A stretch of DNA of 64,000 nucleotides from an uncultured Bacteroidales bacterium (GCA_947644715.1 CANSAP010000009.1:1-64000); one strand, 5' to 3'. Numbered from the stretch's first letter, positions 34,978 to 44,068 are shown. The notes: generated by a model from the letters alone, not told the origin. Numbers and translations are program-made.

Positions 34978-36057
34978 ATGGAACAATCTTCCCCTCTGAA
35001 TAATGAAAAGCCGGCAGCCGCAGGTGGTGCGAAGTCGGTCATTTCCACAGTCTTGCGTTATCTTATACCGCTGGCCATCACAGTGTTGTTGGTGTGGTAT
35101 ATGTTTACGAAAATTAATTTTTCCGAGCTGTGGGACACGATTCGCCACGGTGTGGACTACCGTTGGATTCTGCTGGCCATGGGCATCAGCGTTTTCTCGC
35201 ATGTGTTCCGCGCACTGCGCTGGCAGCTTCAGCTCAACTCAATGGAAATAAAGCCGCCGCTCATGGCTCTCTGTTGCAGTATCTTCGGCACATATGCTTT
35301 GAATCTGGTTTTTCCTCGCCTCGGCGAAGTATGGCGCTGCACATATATCGCGCAGCGCGAGAAGGCTTCCTTCACCAAGGTGCTGGGGTCGATGGTGGCT
35401 GACCGCCTGAGCGACACCCTCATGGTGCTCATGCTGCTGCTGCTGACCCTCGTGGTGGCCCATGACAAGATTATGGCTTTCATGGATAAATATCCGATAG
35501 GTCAGGGGCTTCTCTCGCTGCTTTCCTCCCCATGGTTCTGGGTGGGAGTTGTCGGCGTGTGCCTGTTGGTGTGGGGGGTATTTCACTTCCTGCGCGATGC
35601 CGGCCCGGTCAAAAAGGTGCGCCGAATGCTGCTTGATTTGTGGAATGGATTCGCCTCCGTCGGAACAATGAAGGGCAAATGGCTGTTCCTTTTCTATACG
35701 TTTGCCATCTGGGGTTGCTACTTCTTCCAGCTCTATGCGGCGTTTTATGCCTTCGGATGCACCCGCGCTCTCTGCGAGCAGAGCGGAACAGTGGCCGGAC
35801 TGCTCCCCTGCCTGGTAGCTTTCGTGTTCAGCTCCATAGGTATGGCCGTGCCATCAAACGGCGGACTGGGGCCCTGGAATGTAGCCGTCGTGTTCGGCCT
35901 GATGCTCTACGGAGTGGCCGAGAGCGAGGCCACCTCAATGAGCATTGTGGTTTGGAGTGCTCAGACAATCATGTTGATAATCCTGGGCGTGTACACCGCT
36001 ATATATATTGCAGGCGGCAAGAAGCGCTCACGTAACCTGAAAGAGAATGTTCAATAA
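34978..36057 (+). CDS. Lysylphosphatidylglycerol synthase/UPF0104-type flippase-like membrane protein
   Basis: 359 residues. A short soluble N-terminus is followed by about eight hydrophobic segments (for example YLIPLAITVLLVWYMF, ILLAMGISVFSHVFRALRW, and VVWSAQTIMLIILGVYTAIY). The pattern WRCTYIAQRE...VADRLSDTLMVLMLLLL and the late PSNGGLGPWNVAVVFGL loop are typical of the UPF0104/MprF-flippase superfamily. Members move lipids or are of unknown function. The ATG at 34978 was chosen because the hydrophilic lead-in begins there; the extension upstream crosses the promoter. It overlaps the next gene by 11 bases. Confidence 0.85.
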   Translation: MEQSSPLNNEKPAAAGGAKSVISTVLRYLIPLAITVLLVWYMFTKINFSELWDTIRHGVDYRWILLAMGISVFSHVFRALRWQLQLNSMEIKPPLMALCCSIFGTYALNLVFPRLGEVWRCTYIAQREKASFTKVLGSMVADRLSDTLMVLMLLLLTLVVAHDKIMAFMDKYPIGQGLLSLLSSPWFWVGVVGVCLLVWGVFHFLRDAGPVKKVRRMLLDLWNGFASVGTMKGKWLFLFYTFAIWGCYFFQLYAAFYAFGCTRALCEQSGTVAGLLPCLVAFVFSSIGMAVPSNGGLGPWNVAVVFGLMLYGVAESEATSMSIVVWSAQTIMLIILGVYTAIYIAGGKKRSRNLKENVQ

Positions 36058-36613
36058 TACTGACGACGATGATAAGGAGGGGTTCTATGACGGCTTTGAG
36101 CCGGAGGAACCCAAGCAGCCGAAAGAGCCGGCGCTTCGCCCGGACGATCCCCGCTACTGGGATCGGGAGCCGGGGCAATGGGAGCACCTGCGCCCCTCGC
36201 GCTGGAAGCGTTATCTGATTTCCGGCGGAGCGCTTCTGCTGGCCGCCATACTGGTGTGGCTCGGATGCCGGCTCGTGTTCGGCCCGATGGTGGATGACGC
36301 CGTGCAGTATGGCTACATCGACCACATAGAGCGGCGGGGAGCCATCTTCAAGACTTATGAAGGGGTGCTCCTTCCGTATAAGAATCTGCATGACACGACG
36401 CGTGTCTATGACCATGACTTCATTTTCTCAACTTCAGAGAAACTGGGCAAGACGCTGCGGGCGTTCCAGAATTCCGGAAGGCCGTTGCGGGTTGAGTACC
36501 GCACATATCGCTACGCCCTCCCCTGGATGGGTGACGAAAAGACAGTCGTAGTGCGTGTGGACACAGTCAGCCCTGACAGTATTCTGCCCCCGAGACTCTA
36601 TCAGGTGAGATAG
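36047..36613 (+). CDS. Small single-pass membrane protein, unknown function
   Basis: 188 residues. An acidic, proline-rich N-terminal 50 residues (DDDDKEGFYDGFEPEEPKQ) is followed by one hydrophobic helix (LISGGALLLAAILVWLGCRLVF). The periplasmic C-terminus carries a block starting YGYIDHIERRGAIFKTYEG. I do not recognise a named family. It overlaps the flippase-like gene, so the two are probably co-translated and may act together at the inner membrane. Confidence 0.8.
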   Translation: MFNNTDDDDKEGFYDGFEPEEPKQPKEPALRPDDPRYWDREPGQWEHLRPSRWKRYLISGGALLLAAILVWLGCRLVFGPMVDDAVQYGYIDHIERRGAIFKTYEGVLLPYKNLHDTTRVYDHDFIFSTSEKLGKTLRAFQNSGRPLRVEYRTYRYALPWMGDEKTVVVRVDTVSPDSILPPRLYQVR

Positions 36614-37024
36614 GGAAAAGAGCCCAAAATGACAGCGGCGGAGCGTCTCTCGACGTTCCGCCGCTGCATCTCTCCTGCACGAGGAGGGATGATAGAAATT
36701 AAATGTATATAACCCAAAATTATAACTGTGTCAGCATGGTTTAGAACTCATGCCTTCGCAACCCCCGGGAGGGGGAGCTGTGCAGAGCGGTATTGTGAAG
36801 TTAGAACAGCATATTTGTAACAATCTCTAAAACAGTGCTTTATAAAAGAGGAGGCGGCTCAGTGGGGTGTGCCGTCTCCTCGGGATTGAGGAGGGAGGTG
36901 GGGGATTAAGATTAGGAAAACAGTTGGTAAAAATGATTGTGACGATGGGTAAGTTATTCGTTTAATTCAGTCATATAACGCAAACAATTATGCAAATATT
37001 AGTGCATATAAGTTAAATAAACTT
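36614..37024. other. Long intergenic region with hairpins, no gene seen
   Basis: No supportable ORF. Two hairpins occur: CAGCGGCGGAGCG (36633-36645) with CGTTCCGCCGCTG (36654-36666), which probably ends the flippase unit, and AGGAGGCGGC (36849-36858) with GCCGTCTCCT (36871-36880). The stretch around 36930-37030 is strongly AT-rich and otherwise featureless. Confidence 0.6.
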
Positions 37025-37069
37025 TATAAAAACAAAATGCAGACAGCGAATCTCATGTCGCTGTCTGCA
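37025..37069 (-). terminator. Rho-independent terminator of the recF-ribH unit
   Basis: TGCAGACAGCGA at 37038-37049 pairs perfectly with TCGCTGTCTGCA at 37058-37069. On the minus strand the hairpin is followed by TTTTGTTTTTAT, a good T-run, 35 bases after the ribH stop. Confidence 0.88.
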
Positions 37070-37103
37070 TCTCTGTATGGTCGGAAAGTCTTTCCTCCTA
37101 TGA

Positions 37104-37583
37104 TCAGGAGAGGCGGAGGTTGGCCATGGCTATTGCCGTGGCGGCTGCTTCGGAGCCTTTGTTGCCCAATGAGCCGCCGGCGCGCTCAAGCGCCTGACGC
37201 TCGGTCAGGGTGGTCAGCAGTCCGAAGATGACCGGCACGCGCCCGGTGGCATTCAGGGTGGTCACCCCTTGAGTCACACTCTCGCAGACGTAGTCGAAGT
37301 GAGGGGTATCACCCTTGATTACGCATCCGAGCACGATGACCGCCGAGGGGTTCTCCCGTTCAATGGCCAAAGCGGCACCGTAGGTCAGCTCCACGCTGCC
37401 CGGCACATGAGTGACTTTGATGGAGGAGCTGCTCACTCCGGCGCGGGAGAAGGTCTCCATGGCGCCGCGCAGCAGGGCGTGGGTGATGTGACTGTTCCAG
37501 TCGGCCACAATAATTGAAGCTTTGAACTGGCCGGGGTTCAGGGGGAGAGGACAGGCGGTTGAGGTGTGGAGTGCTGTGGCCAT
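37104..37583 (-). CDS. ribH: 6,7-dimethyl-8-ribityllumazine synthase
   Basis: A 159-residue enzyme of riboflavin synthesis that condenses the pyrimidine and butanone phosphate precursors. Recognisable blocks are IIVADWNSHITHALLRGA, VPGSVELTYGA, the active site GCVIKGDTPHFDYVCESV, and the end LGNKGSEAAATAIAMANL. It is the last gene of the leftward recF unit, three bases after the helical protein. No other rib gene is nearby. Confidence 0.95.
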   Translation of the reverse strand: MATALHTSTACPLPLNPGQFKASIIVADWNSHITHALLRGAMETFSRAGVSSSSIKVTHVPGSVELTYGAALAIERENPSAVIVLGCVIKGDTPHFDYVCESVTQGVTTLNATGRVPVIFGLLTTLTERQALERAGGSLGNKGSEAAATAIAMANLRLS

Positions 37584-37586
37584 AAA

Positions 37587-38444
37587 TTACTTGTCTTTTT
37601 GAGTTTTAGCGCGACGCGCAGGGGTTATTTTGGTAAGGAAAGCGCGCCAACGGGGTTCGCGTTCGTCGTCGTGGCTGAGCACTTCGAGCAGGGCGAGGAT
37701 ATCCTCCTCCAGCTCAATGGTCTCAAGGGCGATTGCATGGGGGAGCACAGCTCCGAGCAGTCGGGCCGCACGGGGTCGCATGGCGCGGATGCGCATCATC
37801 ACCTCGGCCATTTCGATTGACATCTTGACCTCTTTGCGGGTCACCTTGCCGGTGCGCTTCTTTGAATATTTTATTGCCTCGGCAAAGAACTTGAGAGCGG
37901 CGCGGTAGTCGCCGGCCGAGGCTATGAGTCGGGCGGTCTTGCAGAGAGAGTCGACGAGGCGGTCAGTGGCAGCCACTACTCCCGAGTTGACCTTCTCATA
38001 GAGCTGATTGGTGAGCGCCTGCTGACGCACGAGCATCTCCATGGCTTTCTTGCGGGAGCGGAGGATGCGTGTGCTCAGCTCCATGGCCAGGATATGATAG
38101 GGGGCGAAGCGTTCGGCGTCATGGGCGAGCAGCACTTCGAGCACACGGAAGAGTGTCTCCAGCTCCCGTTCGCTCTGCTTATAGTCGCGGATGGCGAAAT
38201 GCAGCTCGGCAATATCGTAGAGCACACCGACGAGCAATGCGCGGAACTCCACATTCTCATAATCGGAGAATGAGCGCATGAGTCGCATGATTTCCACCGA
38301 GCGCTCGAAGGCATCGAGATAGCGCTCCTCCTTCATGAGGTCGCGCACGGTGAGACGGCAGTTTTCGGCTTCGCGGAGCACTTCGGCGTCGGGCGAATGC
38401 TTGGTCAGTGACTTAAGGTTGAGGGGAATGTGCAGGTAATTCAT
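37587..38444 (-). CDS. Helical, TPR-like cytoplasmic protein
   Basis: 285 residues, all predicted alpha-helical with repeated ~35-residue amphipathic units (for example ERYLDAFERSVEIMRLMRS, DYKQSERELETLFRVLEVLL, GDYRAALKFFAEAIKYSKK), suggesting tetratricopeptide-like repeats. The C-terminus is very basic (KITPARRAKTQKDK). There is no signal peptide. I chose the start at 38444; upstream codons in this frame are proline/histidine-rich and look non-coding. The partner is unknown; it is co-transcribed with ribH. Confidence 0.75.
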   Translation of the reverse strand: MNYLHIPLNLKSLTKHSPDAEVLREAENCRLTVRDLMKEERYLDAFERSVEIMRLMRSFSDYENVEFRALLVGVLYDIAELHFAIRDYKQSERELETLFRVLEVLLAHDAERFAPYHILAMELSTRILRSRKKAMEMLVRQQALTNQLYEKVNSGVVAATDRLVDSLCKTARLIASAGDYRAALKFFAEAIKYSKKRTGKVTRKEVKMSIEMAEVMMRIRAMRPRAARLLGAVLPHAIALETIELEEDILALLEVLSHDDEREPRWRAFLTKITPARRAKTQKDK

Positions 38445-38479
38445 TGGTGTGTGTGGTATGGGGGTTGAGGGTTGAGGAT

Positions 38480-39106
38480 TCAGTTCTTGGTATCTTGGGC
38501 ACGCATGCGGCTCTGGGAGCCGAGGTAGCCCCCGTGATGACGCAGGGCATACTGCGAGGCGGTGAAGTCGATGGTGCGCATGACGGCCACCACGAGCACA
38601 TCGCCGATGACGGTCATCTGAGTGGTTGAGGTGGTGGGGGTCAGGCCGAGGGGGCAAACCTCCGGGGCTGCTCCCGTGAAGAGACAGACGTTGGCTTCCA
38701 GCGCCAGGGGGCTGTCCTCCTTGCCGGTGATGACGATGAAGGGCACCTGGGGATTCAGGCGGCGGGCCAAAGCGGTCAGCTCTACAATCTCGCGGGTTTT
38801 GCCGGAGTTGGAGATGAGCAGCATGACGTCGTCGGGCTGAAGGATTCCCAGGTCGCCATGCTGCGCCTCGGAGGGGTGCAGGAAGATGGCCGGGGTGCCG
38901 GTGGAGGAGAAAGTGGTGGCAATGTTCATTGCAATCTGTCCGGCTTTGCCCATGCCGGAGGCTATGAGTTTTCCGGAGCGGCGGTGCACATGCTCCACAA
39001 TCAGCTCCACGGCGCGTTCGTAAGCGTCGCTGACCGGTATGGAGGCCACGGCGCGGCTCTCGGCCTCAAGAATCTCGCGCATAAGCGCCTGGGTATCAAT
39101 GTTCAT
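38480..39106 (-). CDS. SIS-domain sugar isomerase (KpsF/GutQ-like, without CBS domains)
   Basis: A 208-residue single SIS domain. The key parts are GKLIASGMGKAGQIAMNIATT, FLHPSEAQHGDLGILQPDD, LLISNSGKTREIVEL and TPTTSTTQMTVIGD, which match arabinose 5-phosphate isomerases used for Kdo synthesis. The classical KpsF/KdsD enzyme is about 320 residues with two CBS domains. Those are absent here, as in the shorter Bacteroidetes type, so regulation by CBS ligands is lost. Confidence 0.88.
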   Translation of the reverse strand: MNIDTQALMREILEAESRAVASIPVSDAYERAVELIVEHVHRRSGKLIASGMGKAGQIAMNIATTFSSTGTPAIFLHPSEAQHGDLGILQPDDVMLLISNSGKTREIVELTALARRLNPQVPFIVITGKEDSPLALEANVCLFTGAAPEVCPLGLTPTTSTTQMTVIGDVLVVAVMRTIDFTASQYALRHHGGYLGSQSRMRAQDTKN

Positions 39107-39110
39107 AACG

Positions 39111-39596
39111 TCACAAATTTTCTTTTAACAATGTGGGAGAGGGATTAATCAGCCCCTCCTCATATAGAGTGATTCCTTTGCGCCACTTCTCAGGCACTTC
39201 AGTGGTGGTGTGAGTGTCAGGATCAAAGGCCACCATGACGGTGCGGCAGATGCTTTTCACCTGTCCCGTCTCCTTGTTGGAGAGCATTTGGAGCAGCGTC
39301 AGACTCTTTGAGCCGAGGCGCTCGCAGCGGGTGCAGATTTCAATTGGCTCACCGAAGTAGATTGAGTTGATGAAGGAACAGTCTACGTTGGCTATAACGC
39401 TTTCCACACGCTGCCAGTTCATTTTACCTCCGTTCACGGCCTCGAGATAGTAGGCCTTGCCGGTGTCATAGAATGAGAAGTAGACGGTGTTGTTGAGATG
39501 CCCCAGGATATCTATGTCGTTGAAGCGTATCTGAGCCTCCACACGGTGGCGGAAGTCTTCGGGGCGGGGGAGGTTTTCGGGGTCTATGTGAGGCAT
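39111..39596 (-). CDS. Acyl-CoA thioesterase, 4HBT hotdog family
   Basis: 161 residues. The hotdog-fold N-terminus RFNDIDILGHLNNTVYFSFY contains the catalytic aspartate region of 4-hydroxybenzoyl-CoA thioesterase/YbgC-like proteins, and the rest follows the beta-sheet pattern of the family. The substrate is unknown. It sits between the DUF721 protein and the SIS isomerase, spaced by 4-13 bases. Confidence 0.88.
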   Translation of the reverse strand: MPHIDPENLPRPEDFRHRVEAQIRFNDIDILGHLNNTVYFSFYDTGKAYYLEAVNGGKMNWQRVESVIANVDCSFINSIYFGEPIEICTRCERLGSKSLTLLQMLSNKETGQVKSICRTVMVAFDPDTHTTTEVPEKWRKGITLYEEGLINPSPTLLKENL

Positions 39597-39609
39597 TGTG
39601 CAGAAAGGT

Positions 39610-39900
39610 CTATATGAATTTTATGTCGGTGATCACTTGCTTGCCCACCAGCTCGTTGAGAGCGGCCACGAGGCGCGTGCGATGCATTGAGAGCTCCTGG
39701 CGCATCGGGGCGGAGACGACCCGCAGCCAAAGCACGCTGCCGCTGACGCGGCGCTCCACCGTGTTGCGGTTGATGATGGGTCCAACCACTTGCGGCCACA
39801 CCTGCAGCGCCCTGTGGCGCAGCAGCGTGTCCTCCATGTCGCGATCCTTGAAAAGGGTCTCCACAATCTGGGATATTTTCATCGGTTCGGTGCGCTTCAT
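39610..39900 (-). CDS. DUF721/DciA-like protein
   Basis: 96 residues of the DUF721 family (ALQVWPQVVGPIINRNTVER, SGSVLWLRVVSAPMRQEL, LNELVGKQVITDIKFI). Some DUF721 proteins (DciA) load the replicative helicase. Its overlap with recF by four bases supports a DNA replication role. A four-residue upstream ATG choice (MKRTEP versus MKISQ) is possible. Confidence 0.88.
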   Translation of the reverse strand: MKRTEPMKISQIVETLFKDRDMEDTLLRHRALQVWPQVVGPIINRNTVERRVSGSVLWLRVVSAPMRQELSMHRTRLVAALNELVGKQVITDIKFI

Positions 39901-41003
39901 GGTCTTTGGGAGAGGGTTGAGTAGGCGCCGTTGCGGGCCTCCAACAGCAGATAGGGGGCTGAGGTCTGACGCAGCAGGGAGTCTATGTGTTCGCGGCCGG
40001 TGTCGGTGATGAAGGTCTGGCCGAGCTGTTCGGCGCTGACCAGCTCCAGAATGTTGGACACACGGGCGGCGTCCAGTTTATCGAAAATATCATCGAGCAG
40101 CAGCAACGGGGTTACAGAGGTGCACTCGCGCATCCATCGGTGCAGAGCCAGACGCAGAGCAATCGTATAGGTTTTCATCTGCCCCTGGGAGCCGAGGCGG
40201 CGCAGGTCGTATCCGGAGAGGGTCAGCTCCAGGTCATCGCGGTGCGGCCCCACAGTGGTGTGCCCCACTATGCTGTCTCTCATTCGGGTTTCGGCCAGGG
40301 AGGCGGCAAGCTTGTCGGCCTCGCGGGAGGGGCGATAGGAGAGAGCCGGTTGCTCGGCGCCGCCGGAGACGCAGGCGTAGAAATGAATGAAAGGCTCCGC
40401 CATGGTTCGGGTAAAACGTTGGCGGGCTTCAATGATAGCCGAGCCGGCAGCCACGAGCTGCGACTCAATGCCGTCAAGCAAGATGGGGTCGGTTATGCCG
40501 GCTTTCAGCGAGGCATTGCGCTGGGTGAGCGCCCGGTTGTAGATAAGCAGATGTCGCAGATAGGCTCCGTCGGCCTGCGATATGGCGGCATCCATCAGGC
40601 GGCGGCGCTCTTCGGGGGCACCGGTGATGAGGAACGCATCAGCCGGGGAGGCTACCACCAGCGGCAGAGTGCCGATATGTTCGCTCATGCGCTTATGCTC
40701 CTTGCCCCCCTTGCGGAGTACCTTGCGGCGGGGAGGCTCATAGCCTATGCTCACCTGCTCCTCGCTGCCGGAATCAAGACTGTATTCACCCTTGATGAGC
40801 ATCGAAGGGGCATCATGCATAAGCACCTCCGAGTCAGGCAGACGCAGAAAAGAGCGGGTCATCGACAGATAATAGATGGCCTCCAGCAGGTTACTTTTTC
40901 CCATGCCGTTAGCTCCCACCACACAATTAATGGATGGTGAGAACTGCAGAGAGGCCTCCGCAATATTCTTGAAATTGACTATCGAAATCCGGTCGATGCG
41001 CAT
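39897..41003 (-). CDS. recF: DNA replication and repair protein RecF
   Basis: A 368-residue SMC-like ATPase that loads RecA at gaps. Walker A is VVGANGMGKSNLLEAIYYLS, the signature region is LRRLGSQGQMKTYTIAL, and Walker B is PLLLLDDIFDKLD. It starts a unit with DUF721, thioesterase, SIS, helical protein and ribH. A TAATTTTG element on the minus strand (plus 41011-41018) lies eight bases before the ATG, so the leader would be very short. Confidence 0.96.
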   Translation of the reverse strand: MRIDRISIVNFKNIAEASLQFSPSINCVVGANGMGKSNLLEAIYYLSMTRSFLRLPDSEVLMHDAPSMLIKGEYSLDSGSEEQVSIGYEPPRRKVLRKGGKEHKRMSEHIGTLPLVVASPADAFLITGAPEERRRLMDAAISQADGAYLRHLLIYNRALTQRNASLKAGITDPILLDGIESQLVAAGSAIIEARQRFTRTMAEPFIHFYACVSGGAEQPALSYRPSREADKLAASLAETRMRDSIVGHTTVGPHRDDLELTLSGYDLRRLGSQGQMKTYTIALRLALHRWMRECTSVTPLLLLDDIFDKLDAARVSNILELVSAEQLGQTFITDTGREHIDSLLRQTSAPYLLLEARNGAYSTLSQRP

Positions 41004-41073
41004 TACAGTGCAAAATTAGCAAAAAATCCCGTATCCACCGTGTCTCTTTTTAATGAAATAAAGATTTGTCGCC

Positions 41074-41260
41074 AAGAAACTGTTTAAGTTTATGTCAATG
41101 AAATTTTGAGAGATGTTTTTGAGTGATTTTCGCGAGCCAGAGAGGGAGCATAGCGGGCTATGCGACCGATGAGACTCGGCGAAAAGCGCCAAAAACAGCC
41201 TCAAAATTCATTGATAACAAACTATAAAAAATTTTTCGACATAAACTGAAACGGTTTCTT
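41074..41260. mobile_element. MITE-like element, copy 1
   Basis: A 187-base non-coding element with terminal inverted repeats: the left end AAGAAACTGTTTAAGTTTAT and the right end are complementary with two mismatches over 23 bases. Internal segments are also inverted (TTTTGAGxxxTGTTTTTG near both ends). It is about 90% identical in reverse orientation to 44140-44319. No transposase is encoded, so a related enzyme elsewhere would have to move it. Confidence 0.8.
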
Positions 41261-41353
41261 AGAATATTTTGCTAATACTCACCGAACTTCTCACGGAAGA
41301 TATCGAGCGTATAACGGCTCAATACCTTGCTGTTGTAAACAGTTGAAGACTTC

Positions 41354-41705
41354 ACGAGAGTGTGTCAAAATGTGAACCCGACGCTGAATGAGAGTGTGTC
41401 AAAATTCTTATTGAAGTAAACGCATGGCGCGGAGCGCCTATCCTCTGTTAGCCGGGGGGCTTCAGCCCCCCGGTAGCCACGCGGACGGAGCCAGCCCCGG
41501 AAGGGCTGGCCAATACATTGACAACCAATGATATAGGGCAGCCCTTCCAGGGCTGGATTGTCGCTTCATGCTTACCGGGGGGCTGAAGCCCCCCGGCTAA
41601 CAGAGGAAAGGCGCTCCGCGCCATGTAGCGTCGGGTTCACATTTTGACACACCCTCATGCGTTTACTTCAGTAAGAATTTTGACACAGAAGTCAAGATGA
41701 CTTCC
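41354..41705. repeat. 350-base composite palindrome
   Basis: Three nested layers are visible. The outer blocks starting GTGTGTCAAAATGTGAACCC and GTCAAAATTCTTA occur on both sides as inverted copies, but in swapped order. The middle arm (GGCGCGGAGCGCC and CTCTGTTAGCC) recurs inverted at about 41591-41623. Each side has its own hairpin (CCGGGGGGCT/AGCCCCCCGG), and the centre contains two AGCCC/GGGCT hairpins. There is no coding potential; it looks like a genome-wide intergenic repeat. Confidence 0.8.
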
Positions 41706-41722
41706 CACCCTCGGTTTCTGAA

Positions 41723-42733
41723 TCAACGGGCGCGTAGGCCGGTCAGAGTCAGCGTATAGTTGTCGCCGTCGATGTTTACGCGCGGATGCTTGTAGTCGAA
41801 TTTTCCGGACTTCAGGATTGTGAACTTCACGGAAGGTATCTGCTTGTGAGTCAGCGAGAAGGAGCCATCCTTATTGCGCTTTACGGTGTATAGCTCTTCC
41901 GACTCGAAGAACGGCTCATTATCTTCAAGAATCTCCACAGCCACCGTGTTGTTATCGACATAGGAGATAACCAGGCGTATATCGCCAAGGGTTTCAGGGG
42001 AATCACCGGCGAGGGTCAGGGTGCCTGAGCCTGTGTATTCGTCTACCACCTGTTCTGCAGCTGTTTTGCGTTTCTTTTTAGCCTTTGAGGAGCCGGTTGC
42101 GGCGCCCCTCTTTGCTTTCGAGGTGTCGGTGGCAGGCTCGGCGCTTTTGGCTTTACCTCGCGCGGGAGTCGTTTTCTCTTGGCGCTGTTCACCCTGAGGA
42201 GCAACGTAGCCTGTGAGCAAGAGGTCAGTGTTAGTGCGTTGCGACTTCTGATAGCTGAAGTTGTATTGGTAGCTGAGTTGACTCAATCGGGCACTTGCCG
42301 GCAGCCCCAATCCTATGCCGCCCAACGTAGCGGCACCACCTGCACCTACCCCTATTACTCCTACCGGAGACTCAGAGTCTATACATACGGCCACAGTGCC
42401 TGCAACCATACCAATGAGACCAACAGTGGAAAGTGTGTAGCCGGCAACCACGGCAGCCTTAGTGCCCGCACGGCTTTTCTTACGCACGTCCAGCGCGAAA
42501 GGCACCCATTGGTCCAGAGCATCATCATGCGTCAGGAGGTAACCCATATAGGCATGGCTGTCAACTTTTATAGTGGCTTTGCCACTCTGCGGAATTACGT
42601 CAAGTTCTTTCTTATCCGGGGTATATATTTTAGTGCCGGGATTACCGTGGACAGTGAATTTCTCTGTTGTCGAGCAACTGCCGAGCATGCACAGAATTAA
42701 TGTTCCGACGAGTATTTTTGAAAGGATGTTCAT
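41723..42733 (-). CDS. Lipoprotein with glycine-rich membrane-like segment, unknown
   Basis: 336 residues. The signal ends in a lipobox (LILCMLGSC). About residues 100-150 form a glycine- and alanine-rich hydrophobic stretch (AAVVAGYTLSTVGLIGMVAG, then VGVIGVGAGGAATLGGIGLG), like a glycine zipper. A basic low-complexity linker (about 190-230, KAKRGAATGSSKAKKKRK) leads to a C-terminal beta domain (TGSGTLTLAGDSPETLGDIR onward). I do not recognise a family. It follows the other lipoprotein gene by ten bases, so the two probably form one envelope system. Confidence 0.8.
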   Translation of the reverse strand: MNILSKILVGTLILCMLGSCSTTEKFTVHGNPGTKIYTPDKKELDVIPQSGKATIKVDSHAYMGYLLTHDDALDQWVPFALDVRKKSRAGTKAAVVAGYTLSTVGLIGMVAGTVAVCIDSESPVGVIGVGAGGAATLGGIGLGLPASARLSQLSYQYNFSYQKSQRTNTDLLLTGYVAPQGEQRQEKTTPARGKAKSAEPATDTSKAKRGAATGSSKAKKKRKTAAEQVVDEYTGSGTLTLAGDSPETLGDIRLVISYVDNNTVAVEILEDNEPFFESEELYTVKRNKDGSFSLTHKQIPSVKFTILKSGKFDYKHPRVNIDGDNYTLTLTGLRAR

Positions 42734-42743
42734 AGGATAGGCA

Positions 42744-43694
42744 TTATTGATAGTCATACATCATGCCCTGCACGATGTTGTCGAAAGTTACATTTTTTGT
42801 AGAATATGAAGGAATGTAGAAGTCATCTCCTGTGGTGTCAGCAATATTATTTTGCAGATAAATCAGATACCAGGGTTGAGCCAGCAGGTCGGACTTTGTG
42901 CCTATCAGACGGCGCATGGCAGCGTTCACCATCCCTTGGTTTTCCACGGGCACATAGATGCTCGCCGTGAGATAAAAATCGGTCACGAGTTTCTCAAACG
43001 TCTTTCCATCATCAAGCGAGTAGGAGATACACACACTGAAATGCCTGGGTGACTGCTTGAACGTCAGCAAGGTAGCGGCATCAGATGGGCTAACGCTATT
43101 CTTGCCGATACCTGCGACCGGATAGATTTTTGACATGGCTGCCCCGCCGCGGGGGCCGATGTTAATGCGCTTTTGGTCAGCAATGTAGACGGTGTTGGAT
43201 GTTGATACGCCGGACGTGGAGGAACCTCCTACACTGATGCCTCCCATTAGAGTGCCGAGCGGACCACCCACGCCGAAGGCTGATGCTATTGCGCCGAGGT
43301 TCATACTCGCTCCTGATGTCCCTGAGGAGAAGTCAGTGGTTGTGTTGGAGCGCACCGTCGGGTCGAAGTAGCTGATTGAGCGTCCGTCGGTGTTGATGAA
43401 GAAGGACATCTCTTGGTCGATAATCAGGATTTCGTCGGTCAGGTTTTTTACGAAGACAGCCAACTTGCCATTCTCGTCAATGGCATAGGAGGCCAGGATT
43501 TTAGCCGACGCAGGAATAGGTTCGTTCTTGCCGGGCTGCGGCACTTTGGTGTTGATTGACTGATAGGTGACGGCGCTGACCTGCAGGGTGCCGGCAGTGT
43601 GGCAACTCGTCAGCAGCAGAGCGGAGAGAGTCAGCATCAGGCCATACGTCAGGACAGGCCGAAGCCTGCGGCATCGGTGAATAATGATGTTCAT
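42744..43694 (-). CDS. Lipoprotein, unknown function
   Basis: 316 residues. A long basic lead (MNIIIHRCRRLRPVLTYG) and hydrophobic segment end in the lipobox LLLTSC. The body contains a serine/glycine-rich central part (SSGTSGASMNLGAIASAFGV, GGISVGGSSTSGVSTSNT) and C-terminal beta-like sequence. No family is recognised. The start at 43694 was chosen because the signal begins there. It is the first gene of the pair and has a good promoter but a leader of about 370 bases. Confidence 0.8.
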   Translation of the reverse strand: MNIIIHRCRRLRPVLTYGLMLTLSALLLTSCHTAGTLQVSAVTYQSINTKVPQPGKNEPIPASAKILASYAIDENGKLAVFVKNLTDEILIIDQEMSFFINTDGRSISYFDPTVRSNTTTDFSSGTSGASMNLGAIASAFGVGGPLGTLMGGISVGGSSTSGVSTSNTVYIADQKRINIGPRGGAAMSKIYPVAGIGKNSVSPSDAATLLTFKQSPRHFSVCISYSLDDGKTFEKLVTDFYLTASIYVPVENQGMVNAAMRRLIGTKSDLLAQPWYLIYLQNNIADTTGDDFYIPSYSTKNVTFDNIVQGMMYDYQ

Positions 43695-44068
43695 GGATGT
43701 TCTTTTGCCGACGGCCTCCCCGAGAGTCGCGGCGGGCGATTTTTGGGATGGATAAAAACGAAAAAGCGCGGGGACATTTCGCCGCATCGCTCCATCCCGG
43801 TATCGCCAAACACCTGTTCCAAAACGATGCAGTCCACCCCCACGCGTGCCGTTATGCTCTGGTGTTCCCTCGCGTCAGCGGGGGAGTGGAGAATTACGAC
43901 AGACATGAGCGCTTTGACTGCCTTATCCTTTGGAACTTGAAAATTGGCGATTTTCGGATGAAGGATAATAGCAAAAACGCTTTTCTGACAAGAAAATATG
44001 GAGCACGCGGCCTCTGCCGGTGCCATTTCGGGGGGCGGAGGTGTGTTTCTGAACCTGCCGTCCGGAGA
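43695..44068. other. Long leader of the lipoprotein pair, no gene seen
   Basis: The 370 bases between the promoter and the first lipoprotein start carry overlapping open frames on both strands, but none has a ribosome site, a family resemblance or consistent codon use. I regard it as an untranslated leader or decayed sequence. Confidence 0.45.

Noticed and set aside
39987..40940. 317-residue plus-strand ORF opposite recF
   Set aside because: A mirror frame of recF; composition follows the antisense of conserved RecF codons.
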